Of a DNA stretch of 19,184 nt, positions 1-6,582 are shown one piece after another. Under the pieces are notes generated by a model that was not told the origin of the DNA, did no database searches, and saw only the letters and a list, made by a program, of their open reading frames with translations. Source of the stretch: DASPKX01 sp035627835. GTDB taxonomy: Bacteria > Verrucomicrobiota > Verrucomicrobiia > Limisphaerales > SXQI01. The position numbers and the translations under genes are program-made. The stretch spans positions 1-19,184 of the forward strand of contig DASPKX010000128.1 of the NCBI GenBank assembly GCA_035627835.1, given 5' to 3'. Positions within the stretch are counted from its first letter, which is position 1. Each line of letters begins with the position of its first letter.

Positions 1-1059
1 CGTTGGCTGCACTTCGGGTTAACCAGCAGTGACATCGTGGACACCGCGTTTGCCGTGCAAATGGTGCAGTCGGCAGACATCCTCATCCGCGATGTGCAAG
101 AACTGCAGGCGACCATCGCGCGGAAGGCCAAGCAGCATAAGCGCACACCGATGATCGGCCGCAGCCACGGCATCCATGCTGAGCCCACCACATTTGGGCT
201 GAAAATGGCCTTAATGCATGACGAATTTGGTCGCGCGTTGCGCCGTTTGCAGAACGCGCGCGAAGTCGCTGCTGTTGGAAAGCTTTCAGGCGCCGTCGGC
301 ACCAGCGCGCACCTCGCGCCAAAAATCGAAGCGTTCGTGTGCCAACGATTAAACTTGAAGCCGGCACCAATCGCGACACAGGTGATTCAACGCGACATTC
401 ACGCGGAATTTATGGCGGCAATCGCCCTTGTCGGCTCCAGCATTGAGCGGTGGGCCACGGAGTTTCGGCATTTGCAACGGACCGAAGTTTTGGAAGCCGA
501 GGAGTTCTTCGCCAAAGGGCAAAAAGGCTCGAGCGCCATGCCGCACAAGCGGAATCCGATTACCGGCGAGCGCCTGACAGGGTTGGCCCGTGTGCTTCGC
601 GGCAACATGCTGGCGGCTTTTGAGAACATCGCGCTCTGGCATGAGCGGGACATCAGCCATAGTTCTGTGGAGCGCGTGATCTTCCCGGACTCCTGCACAC
701 TGCTCGACTACATGCTGGTGACGCTCAACAAGCTCGTGGACGGGCTCATCGTTTACCCAGAGAACATGGCGCGCAACATGGGGCTCTCCCTCGGCATGTG
801 GCATTCCCAAACAGCGTTGCTCGCGCTCATCCGCAAAGGGTTGACTCGTGAGCAGGCCTATGACCTCGTCCAACGCAACGCGATGAAGACCTGGGAAGCG
901 AAGCACAAAGGCACCCCAGGAGCTGATTTTAAGGAGCAACTGCTCTCTGATCCAGACGTGGCGAAGCTGTTAACCAAGGAAGAACTCGATCAGCTCTGCA
1001 GCCTCGATTTCCACTTGAAGGAAGTCGATAACCGCTTCCGCCAACTCGGCATCGATTAA
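1..1059 (+). CDS. purB: Adenylosuccinate lyase, 3' part (5' end outside window)
   Basis: Adenylosuccinate lyase is a cytoplasmic homotetramer that splits adenylosuccinate to AMP and fumarate, and SAICAR to AICAR and fumarate, in purine synthesis. The frame is open from base 1 and begins inside the conserved block RWLHFGLTSSDIVDTA, so the gene starts upstream and about 352 codons are visible of the usual 430-475. The GRSHGIHAEPTTFGLK block follows at about 160-210. The fumarase/aspartase-superfamily signature GSSAMPHKRNP lies at about 526-558 and carries the mobile catalytic loop serines. The block ERVIFPDSCTLLDYM follows at about 673. The C-terminus ends normally with TAA. The next gene starts 5 bases later, so the two are probably co-transcribed. 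The GTG at 37 is an internal codon, not a start. Identity is secure at family level; purB is preferred over the argininosuccinate lyase branch because of the HFGLTSSDIVDTA motif. Confidence 0.95.
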   Translation, partial: RWLHFGLTSSDIVDTAFAVQMVQSADILIRDVQELQATIARKAKQHKRTPMIGRSHGIHAEPTTFGLKMALMHDEFGRALRRLQNAREVAAVGKLSGAVGTSAHLAPKIEAFVCQRLNLKPAPIATQVIQRDIHAEFMAAIALVGSSIERWATEFRHLQRTEVLEAEEFFAKGQKGSSAMPHKRNPITGERLTGLARVLRGNMLAAFENIALWHERDISHSSVERVIFPDSCTLLDYMLVTLNKLVDGLIVYPENMARNMGLSLGMWHSQTALLALIRKGLTREQAYDLVQRNAMKTWEAKHKGTPGADFKEQLLSDPDVAKLLTKEELDQLCSLDFHLKEVDNRFRQLGID

Positions 1060-1064
1060 AAATT

Positions 1065-1868
1065 ATGAGCGCCGCCGGCAGATTACAGAATAAAAGCATT
1101 GTGATCGTCGGTGGCACAACCGGCCTGGGCTTATCTGCTGCAAAAGCCTTCGCCCGGGAGGGCGCTTTGTTGGTCGTCATCGGTCGGAAGGCGGAGCACG
1201 TTGCGAAAACTCAAGATGCGCTCGGCGACCGTTGCGTCGGCATTGCGGCTGACGCCACGGACCCTCGGACAGCGCAGCAAGGCGTCGAGGCTGCTGTGCG
1301 CGAGTTTGGACGGCTGGATGCGCTGTATCACGTCGCAGGCGGCAGTGGACGCAAGATGGGCGACGGGCCGTTGCACGAAATCTCGGATGAAGGCTGGGCC
1401 TACACACAGGATCTCAATCTCACCTCGTTGTTCTACTCGAACCGCGCCGCAGTTCAGCAGTTCCTGAAACAAGCGTCGGCAGGAGTCGTCCTGAACATGG
1501 GTTCCGTCCTTGGCTGGTCCCCTTCCCCACGATACTTCGGCAGCCACGCTTACGCCGCAGCCAAAGCCGCGATCATCGGGATGACGAAAGCTTCCGCCGC
1601 TTACTACGCCCCTAATAACATCAGGCTGAACGTCATCGCCCCCGCGCTTGTGGAAACACCCATGGCTCAACGCGCGGTGAAAGATTCCGAGATCATGGAT
1701 TTCATTCGGACCAAGCAGCCCCTCGATGGCGGCCGCGTTGGCGCGCCAGAGGACTTGGATGGAGCTGCCATCTTCCTGGTTTCGGACGAATCCAGGTTTG
1801 TCACCGGCCAGGTGTTCACCGTCGATGGGGGTTGGACCGTCAGCGAAGGCCAGTTGCAGCCGGAGTGA
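1065..1868 (+). CDS. Short-chain dehydrogenase/reductase (SDR family)
   Basis: This 267-residue classical SDR is probably a cytoplasmic NAD(P)-dependent oxidoreductase of the 3-oxoacyl-ACP-reductase-like group. The nucleotide-binding glycine motif is GGTTGLG (residues 16-22). The NAG-like structural motif appears as HVAGG (89-93). The catalytic Ser is S147 (NMGS), with Tyr and Lys in Y163-A-A-A-K167. The C-terminal FVTGQVFTVDGGW block is typical of the family. The TGxxxGxG motif is slightly altered (GG replaces the leading TG), which is common in the divergent branch. The ATG lies 5 bases after the purB stop, so it is probably the second gene of a purB transcript, although no purine role is known for SDRs. 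The substrate cannot be told from the sequence. Confidence 0.9.
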   Translation: MSAAGRLQNKSIVIVGGTTGLGLSAAKAFAREGALLVVIGRKAEHVAKTQDALGDRCVGIAADATDPRTAQQGVEAAVREFGRLDALYHVAGGSGRKMGDGPLHEISDEGWAYTQDLNLTSLFYSNRAAVQQFLKQASAGVVLNMGSVLGWSPSPRYFGSHAYAAAKAAIIGMTKASAAYYAPNNIRLNVIAPALVETPMAQRAVKDSEIMDFIRTKQPLDGGRVGAPEDLDGAAIFLVSDESRFVTGQVFTVDGGWTVSEGQLQPE

Positions 1869-1929
1869 CTATCGCCAAACGCTGCACTTCCGCTTGCGAT
1901 TGCGCGCGGGCTGGCAAAACATATCCGCC

Positions 1930-2388
1930 ATGCTGTCGAGCCGAACGAAGTACGGTATCCATGCCTTGATTTATTTGGCGCAAAGGCATGGCCAAGGCTT
2001 CGTGGCCATCAAAGACATTTCCGAGCACGAGCGCATCCCACGCAAGTTCCTCGAAGTCATCCTTCTCGACCTCAAAGGCGATGGTCTCCTCACCAGTCGT
2101 CCCGGCCCAACGGGGGGTTATGCGCTTCGTATTCCCCCGCAGAAGCTCACTCTTGGGCACGCGGTTCGGGTATTGGAAGGACCCTTGGCTTTGACTCCTT
2201 GCGTCAGCCAAGGAAAGTATGAGCCGTGCGTGGATTGCCGGAGCGAAGCCGAATGCGCCCTTCGAATCCAGATGAAAAAGGTGCGGGACGCAACCGCGAG
2301 CATCCTCGACGAGGTTACCTTTCAGACTCTTGCTGATGAAGAGAAACAGCTCCGCGTCAACAAGTTAGATCATTCTTTCGAAATTTAA
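1930..2388 (+). CDS. Rrf2-family transcriptional regulator with a four-cysteine cluster
   Basis: This 152-residue protein is an Rrf2 (IscR/NsrR/CymR) winged-helix DNA-binding regulator. It opens with the typical MLSSRTKYGIHALIYLA helix. The recognition region ISEHERIPRKFLEVIL (about 30-45) and the wing GPTGGYALR (59-67) follow. Cysteines at 91, 100, 103 and 109 (C-x8-C-x2-C-x5-C) sit where IscR-type proteins bind an Fe-S cluster; the spacing differs from the IscR C-x5-C-x5-C, so cluster binding is an inference. The open frame extends upstream to 1726 inside the SDR gene, but homology starts at the ATG at 1930. A sulfate-binding protein gene follows 91 bases downstream on the same strand, so the likely target is sulfate uptake or cysteine supply, as for CymR-type Rrf2 proteins. 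That link rests on position only. Confidence 0.87.
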   Translation: MLSSRTKYGIHALIYLAQRHGQGFVAIKDISEHERIPRKFLEVILLDLKGDGLLTSRPGPTGGYALRIPPQKLTLGHAVRVLEGPLALTPCVSQGKYEPCVDCRSEAECALRIQMKKVRDATASILDEVTFQTLADEEKQLRVNKLDHSFEI

Positions 2389-2444
2389 CTCACATCAGCT
2401 GAAATCCAATTCGCCTGCTTGTTAGGAATTGTCCACTAATCCAG

Positions 2445-2473
2445 TTGACATTGTCAGCAACTCTCCACATGTT
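2445..2473 (+). promoter_or_regulatory. Candidate promoter before the sulfate-binding protein gene
   Basis: A perfect TTGACA lies at 2445-2450. Seventeen bases later CATGTT (2468-2473) is a weak -10 match (3 of 6). If used, transcription would start at about the ATG at 2480, giving a leaderless message, which would fit the absence of a Shine-Dalgarno site there. The evidence is thin and the -35 match could be chance. Confidence 0.25.
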
Positions 2474-2479
2474 TGCGCC

Positions 2480-3460
2480 ATGAAACGCATCTTTGCTTTG
2501 CTGGCTTTAATCTTCGCCCTGGATGTCACGGCCAAAGACCTCATCCTCCTCAACGTCTCTTACGATCCAACGCGTGAGTTTTACCAAGAGCTGAACGCTG
2601 CCTTCCTCAAGACCTGGACTGGCCAGAAACTCACCGTCCAACAATCCCACGGCGGCTCAGGAAAGCAGGCGCGCGCCGTCATTGATGGGTTGCAAGCCGA
2701 CGTGGTCACGTTGGCGCTGGCCTACGATATCGACGCCATTGCCGACCGCGCCAAACTGTTGCCAAAGGATTGGATCAACCGCCTGCCGAACAACAGCGCC
2801 CCTTACACTTCAACAATCGTGTTCGTCGTGCGGAAAGGAAATCCCAAGGGGATCAAGGATTGGGGTGATCTCGCTAAACCAGGCGTTTCCGTCGTCACTC
2901 CCAACCCAAAAACTTCCGGGGGCGCTCGTTGGAATTATCTGGCAGCGTGGGCTTGGGCCAAACGACAAAACAATGGAGACGAAGCGAAAACCAAGGCCTT
3001 TCTGGCTAGCTTGTTCAAAAATGTTCCTGTCCTCGACTCCGGCGCTCGCGGCGCTTTGACCACCTTTGTGCAGCGGCAAATCGGCGACGTGTTCATCTCC
3101 TGGGAAAACGAGGCTCTGCTCGCCATCAACGAGTATAAGGATCAGTTCGAAATCATCACCCCATCTTTGAGCATTCTGGCAGAGCCGAGCGTGGCGTTGG
3201 TCGACAAAGTTGCAGACCGGAAGGGAACGCGCAAAGCGGCGGAAGCTTATCTGAAATTTCTCTACTCAGCCGAAGGTCAGACTATTGCCGCTAAGAACCA
3301 CTACCGTCCACGCTTGCCTGAGGTGGCTGAGAAATACGCCAGTCACTTCCCGAAGGTCGAGATGGTCACTGTTGATCAAGAGTTCGGCGGCTGGGCCAAA
3401 GCGCAGCGCGCGCACTTTGAGGAAGGCGGCACCTTCGATCAGATCTACGATCGGAAGTAA
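2480..3460 (+). CDS. sbp: Sulfate-binding periplasmic protein of an ABC transporter
   Basis: This 326-residue protein binds sulfate (or thiosulfate) in the periplasm and hands it to a CysTWA-type ABC importer. The start at 2480 gives a classic signal peptide, MKRIFALLALIFALDVTAK, with cleavage near residue 18; the 17 extra residues possible from 2429 would spoil it. Family blocks are LLNVSYDPTRE (about 23-33), QSHGGSGKQARAVIDGL (55-71) and ADVVTLALAYDID (73-85), followed by the NPKTSGGARWNYLAAW block that helps form the anion pocket. The length matches Sbp/CysP proteins. cysT, cysW and cysA normally follow, but here the next gene is an unrelated deacetylase behind a hairpin, so the membrane and ATPase parts must be elsewhere. 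The upstream Rrf2 gene is the obvious candidate regulator. Sulfate versus thiosulfate cannot be decided from the sequence. Confidence 0.93.
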   Translation: MKRIFALLALIFALDVTAKDLILLNVSYDPTREFYQELNAAFLKTWTGQKLTVQQSHGGSGKQARAVIDGLQADVVTLALAYDIDAIADRAKLLPKDWINRLPNNSAPYTSTIVFVVRKGNPKGIKDWGDLAKPGVSVVTPNPKTSGGARWNYLAAWAWAKRQNNGDEAKTKAFLASLFKNVPVLDSGARGALTTFVQRQIGDVFISWENEALLAINEYKDQFEIITPSLSILAEPSVALVDKVADRKGTRKAAEAYLKFLYSAEGQTIAAKNHYRPRLPEVAEKYASHFPKVEMVTVDQEFGGWAKAQRAHFEEGGTFDQIYDRK

Positions 3461-3476
3461 TCCAGAACGGCGCAAT

Positions 3477-3495
3477 GGGGGGCTTTGCCCCCTTT
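3477..3495 (+). terminator. Hairpin after sbp, probable terminator
   Basis: GGGGGC at 3478-3483 pairs with GCCCCC at 3487-3492 around a TTT loop and is followed by TTT and a pyrimidine-rich stretch. It lies 17 bases after the sbp stop and ends before the next gene's start at 3528. The T-tract is short, so its strength is uncertain. Confidence 0.5.
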
Positions 3496-3527
3496 CCGCT
3501 TTTCAGGCTGCTCGTTATCCTGCGCGC

Positions 3528-4412
3528 ATGCGGCTTCTTTGCATCCACGCGCATTATGACGACTTTGAATTCGTGGCAGCGGGCACGTTCGAACTGATGC
3601 GGCGCCGGGCTCTGCCCGGGTTCCAGAGCAAACTGCTCGTGTGCACCGACGGCAAGGCCGGTCACCATTTCCGACCCCGCGAGGAGACAGGCCGCGTCCG
3701 TGAGGCTGAGCAAGCCCGCTCCGCAGCCATTGGCCAATACGCATTCGAGACGCTCACCCGTCGCGATGGCTCTCGGGTGCGCGAAGCCTGCATGACCCTG
3801 GACACGGAAACCATGGCTGCGCTGTGGAAAAGCGTTCGCGACTTCCAGCCTGATTTCATTGTCGCCCCTCCTGTTGCATCTGATCCGCTGGCCGGGATCC
3901 ATATTGACCACGTAACGGTTGCTGAGGCCGTGCGGAAGTTGGCCTACATGATCAACGTGCCGCACGCGTTCAGTCCGGAATACCCCACGGATGAAACCAA
4001 AAGCGTCTGGATAAAGACCCCGGTTATTCTCAACCCCTACGACGCCTACATGGCCGGGGAAAATGCATTCGACCTCGCCATCAGTGTTGAAGCCGCTTTT
4101 GATCTCATCGCGGAGATGACCTGGCAGCATCAATCCCAGATCGTGGAATGGATTCCGTGGATTGCTCGGCACCACATGCCGGAATCCAAGGACTTCGGTG
4201 AGTGGAAGAAAACCTTGCGCGCGCGCTACGTTTGGCAAAATCGGGAACTCGGAATCCCCTCCGAAGATGCTTACGAATATTTCACCGTAACAGCCTGGGG
4301 CGCCGTCCCCGCGCTGGAGGAGCTGCTCGCGGCTTTCCCCTTCATTGATCAAGCGAATTCGAAGCTCGATTCCCTCCAAAAACGCCTCAAACGCTGGCGC
4401 GGCGGGGCCTAA
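3528..4412 (+). CDS. PIG-L/LmbE-family deacetylase
   Basis: This 294-residue protein belongs to the zinc-dependent PIG-L/LmbE N-deacetylase family, which removes acetyl groups from GlcNAc-containing substrates, mycothiol or bacillithiol precursors and similar sugars. The N-terminal metal motif is A-H9-Y-D-D12-F-E, a variant of the usual AHPDDE in which Tyr replaces Pro. The distal metal ligand fits HIDH (H125/H128) in GIHIDHVTV. The ATG at 3528 puts the motif at residues 8-14, as in MshB and BshB; the longer open frame from 3285 lies inside sbp and is not used. The C-terminal third (about 190-294) carries a helical WQHQSQIVEWIPWIARHH segment typical of the group. No thiol-biosynthesis gene is next to it, so a low-molecular-weight thiol role is only a possibility. 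Confidence 0.83.
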   Translation: MRLLCIHAHYDDFEFVAAGTFELMRRRALPGFQSKLLVCTDGKAGHHFRPREETGRVREAEQARSAAIGQYAFETLTRRDGSRVREACMTLDTETMAALWKSVRDFQPDFIVAPPVASDPLAGIHIDHVTVAEAVRKLAYMINVPHAFSPEYPTDETKSVWIKTPVILNPYDAYMAGENAFDLAISVEAAFDLIAEMTWQHQSQIVEWIPWIARHHMPESKDFGEWKKTLRARYVWQNRELGIPSEDAYEYFTVTAWGAVPALEELLAAFPFIDQANSKLDSLQKRLKRWRGGA

Positions 4413-4429
4413 AACAAAATTAAAATATT

Positions 4430-4464
4430 GGGGGGGGGTCCGACACTGTGTGTCGGAGGGGGGG
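4430..4464. repeat. Perfect 8-bp palindrome flanked by G9 and G7 runs (REP-like)
   Basis: TCCGACAC (4439-4446) and its exact reverse complement (4450-4457) enclose the loop TGT. Nine G residues precede it (4430-4438) and seven follow (4458-4464). It lies between the deacetylase stop and the small gene at 4479. The compact stem with G-rich flanks resembles REP-type extragenic palindromes. There is no second copy in this window and no T-tract for a normal terminator on the + strand. Confidence 0.5.
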
Positions 4465-4478
4465 TGCAGGATGGTGGC

Positions 4479-4697
4479 ATGAAATTGATTGATCAAATGG
4501 AGTTGCCACTAGCCAAAAACGCCGCCCTGCCCTTCGCTCCGACGCCGGAACGAGCTGATTGGTGGTTCCACCAGATGCGCCGCGCGGCCGAAGGCGAGCT
4601 AAACTTTGAACCCCTCGCGATGCGCGAAGCGGAGGCGTATGCCACGCCCCGTTGGCTTCGTTCCACCACCAAGCCCAAGCGGAACCGGCGCTGGTAA
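4479..4697 (+). CDS. Small protein of unknown function
   Basis: This 72-residue open frame has no family I can name. The ATG at 4479 is preferred over an in-frame start at 4428, because the extra 17 residues would be encoded by the G-rich palindrome and are only low-complexity glycine. The protein has a hydrophobic-acidic start, then a PTPERADWWFHQMRRAAEG segment (about 22-40) with paired tryptophans, and a very basic tail ending in RSTTKPKRNRRW. It has no signal peptide or membrane segment. An in-frame TAA and 22 further codons separate it from the carB ATG, in the same reading phase, so the two may share a transcript. A basic, Trp-rich small protein could bind nucleic acid or a partner protein, but nothing here shows that. 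Confidence 0.55.
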   Translation: MKLIDQMELPLAKNAALPFAPTPERADWWFHQMRRAAEGELNFEPLAMREAEAYATPRWLRSTTKPKRNRRW

Positions 4698-4763
4698 TTC
4701 AGGCCTTTCCCGCACGATTTTTCTTTTGTTCTTTTGGGCGATTTGGGGTTGTATCGCCGCCGC

Positions 4764-6560
4764 ATGGGACTCGACCCAAAACTGTTGGCAAAAGCTAAAT
4801 CGTTCGGTTTTTCAGACCGCCAAATCGCCCACCTCACCGGCCAGACGGAGGATGCCGTTCGCGCCGAGCGGAAGCGCACCGGTCTGGTTCCAAGCTACCG
4901 GCTCGTGGATACTTGCGCAGCCGAGTTCGAGGCTTATACCCCATACTTTTATTCCACTTACGACCGTGGCGATGACGAGGTGCGGGTCACTGAGAAGCGG
5001 AAGGTCATGATCCTTGGCGGCGGCCCGAACCGCATCGGCCAGGGCATCGAATTCGACTACTGCTGCGTTCACGCTTCTTTTGCGCTCAAGGAGCAAGGGT
5101 TCGAGACCATCATGGTGAACTCGAATCCGGAAACCGTTTCCACGGATTACGACACCAGTGACAAATTGTTCTTCGAGCCGCTGACGCTCGAAGATGTTCT
5201 CCACATTTACGAGCGCGAGAAATGCTGGGGCGCGATTGTTCAATTTGGCGGCCAGACACCGTTGAACCTGGCCCTCGGGCTGCAGAAGAACGGAGTGAAC
5301 ATCATCGGCACGTCGCCCCAGAGCATTGAAATCGCCGAAGATCGCAAGCTCTTCGCGGCCATGCTCAGGAAGCTCGACATTCCGCAGCCTCCCAATGGGT
5401 TGGCCACCAACGAAGCTGAGGCCCTGACCGCATCCAAGCAGTTGGGATATCCTGTGCTTGTCCGCCCCTCCTTCGTTCTCGGCGGCCGCGCGATGCAGAT
5501 CGTCTATTCTGACGCGGAACTCTCGCACTACATGCGCTTCGCGGTGGAGGCGTCCCCAGAGCGTCCTGTGCTGGTGGACAAGTTCCTTGAAGACGCCACG
5601 GAAGTGGACGTTGATTGCATTACGGACGTCGGTCTCTTCTCGGATCCGAAAGAAGGGACGATTGTCATCGGCGGAATGCTCGAGCACATCGAGTTTGCCG
5701 GGGTTCACTCAGGCGATGCCGCGATGGTGCTGCCGCCGCACACCTTGTCCGAAAAGGTGATCCAGACCATTCGCGAATACACTCATGCCATGGCTCGCGA
5801 ACTGAGGGTTATCGGATTGATGAACGTTCAATACGCCATCAAAGGTGATGTCGTATATGTGCTGGAAGTGAACCCCCGCGCCTCGCGCACCGTCCCATTT
5901 GTCAGCAAATCCATCGGTGTGCCCTTGGCGAAAATGGCTGCGAAGGTCATGGCCGGCTCCAAGCTCAAGGATCTCGGTCTTACCGAAGAAACTTGGACGA
6001 AATATTGGGCTGTTAAGGAATCGGTGTTTCCGTTCAACAAGTTCCACGGCCAGGATATTTTGCTCTCGCCCGAAATGCGTTCGACCGGGGAAGTGATGGG
6101 CCTGGACGCAGATCTTGGCACCGCTTACGCCAAATCGCAGATGGCGGCGAACTCCCCTCTGCCCATGAAAGGCCGGGTCTTCATCAGCGTCAGCGAAGCC
6201 CACAAACATGATGTGGCTGGAGTCGCGCGCTTATTTGTGGACCTCGGTTTTGAATTGGTCGCGACCAGCGGAACTGCAGCTGTCCTGGAGAAGGCGGGCT
6301 TGAAGGTGGAGAAGGTCTACAAGCTGGCCGAAGGCCGGCCCAATGCGGTGGACTTGCTGAAGAACCGCCAGATCCAGCTCGTCATCAACACCCCTTCCGG
6401 CCAAACCCCGCGCGCCGACGAAATCAAAATTCGGACGACAGCCGTTTACACAGGCACGCCAATTATGACCACCCTCAGCGGAGCCAAAGCCGCGGCTTTG
6501 GGCATTCGCGCCCTGCAGAAGCAAGGCTACGAGGTCAAGCCGATCCAGGAGTATTATTGA
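4764..6560 (+). CDS. carB: Carbamoyl-phosphate synthase large subunit, C-terminal half only (split CarB)
   Basis: CarB makes carbamoyl phosphate for arginine and pyrimidine synthesis from bicarbonate, ammonia (supplied by CarA) and two ATP. This 598-residue protein corresponds to the second half of the usual protein of about 1070 residues. It holds the end of the oligomerisation region (KLLAKAKSFGFSDRQIAHLTG, about 6-26) and the linker VDTCAAEF. The carbamate-phosphorylating synthase domain follows (GGGPNRIGQGIEFDYCCVHAS, about 85-105; FGGQTPLNLA; RPSFVLGGRAMQIVY; EVNPRASRTVPFVSKS). The C-terminal MGS-type allosteric domain spans about 468-598. The bicarbonate-phosphorylating first half is absent, and the DNA upstream encodes other genes, so this is not a simple nonsense break. 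ATG 4764 begins at a natural domain edge; TTG 4734 would add 10 residues. Split CarB is known in some thermophiles and methanogens, with the N-half at another locus. Confidence 0.9.
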   Translation: MGLDPKLLAKAKSFGFSDRQIAHLTGQTEDAVRAERKRTGLVPSYRLVDTCAAEFEAYTPYFYSTYDRGDDEVRVTEKRKVMILGGGPNRIGQGIEFDYCCVHASFALKEQGFETIMVNSNPETVSTDYDTSDKLFFEPLTLEDVLHIYEREKCWGAIVQFGGQTPLNLALGLQKNGVNIIGTSPQSIEIAEDRKLFAAMLRKLDIPQPPNGLATNEAEALTASKQLGYPVLVRPSFVLGGRAMQIVYSDAELSHYMRFAVEASPERPVLVDKFLEDATEVDVDCITDVGLFSDPKEGTIVIGGMLEHIEFAGVHSGDAAMVLPPHTLSEKVIQTIREYTHAMARELRVIGLMNVQYAIKGDVVYVLEVNPRASRTVPFVSKSIGVPLAKMAAKVMAGSKLKDLGLTEETWTKYWAVKESVFPFNKFHGQDILLSPEMRSTGEVMGLDADLGTAYAKSQMAANSPLPMKGRVFISVSEAHKHDVAGVARLFVDLGFELVATSGTAAVLEKAGLKVEKVYKLAEGRPNAVDLLKNRQIQLVINTPSGQTPRADEIKIRTTAVYTGTPIMTTLSGAKAAALGIRALQKQGYEVKPIQEYY

Positions 6561-6562
6561 CC

Positions 6563-6582
6563 GAGCGCGCCGGAGCGCGCTA
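6563..6582. terminator. GC-rich palindrome between convergent carB and ATPase genes
   Basis: GCGCGC at 6565-6570 and GCGCGC at 6575-6580 form a perfect stem around CGGA. The element lies in the 19 bases between the carB stop and the convergent ATPase stop, where a bidirectional terminator is expected. There is no T-tract on either side, so any termination would rest on the stem alone. Confidence 0.4.

Noticed and set aside
3366..4496. 376-codon open frame on the - strand opposite the PIG-L gene
   Set aside because: It lies wholly opposite sbp and the PIG-L gene, shows no domain pattern, and is explained by their GC-rich codon use.
4698..4763. In-frame extension of carB upstream, possibly a nonsense-broken longer gene
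   Set aside because: The frame between the small gene's stop and ATG 4764 has no CarB-like residues, and no N-terminal half is present upstream, so this is not a simple broken full-length gene.
4812..5708. 298-codon open frame on the - strand opposite carB
   Set aside because: It is antisense to strongly conserved CarB blocks and has no recognisable motif of its own.
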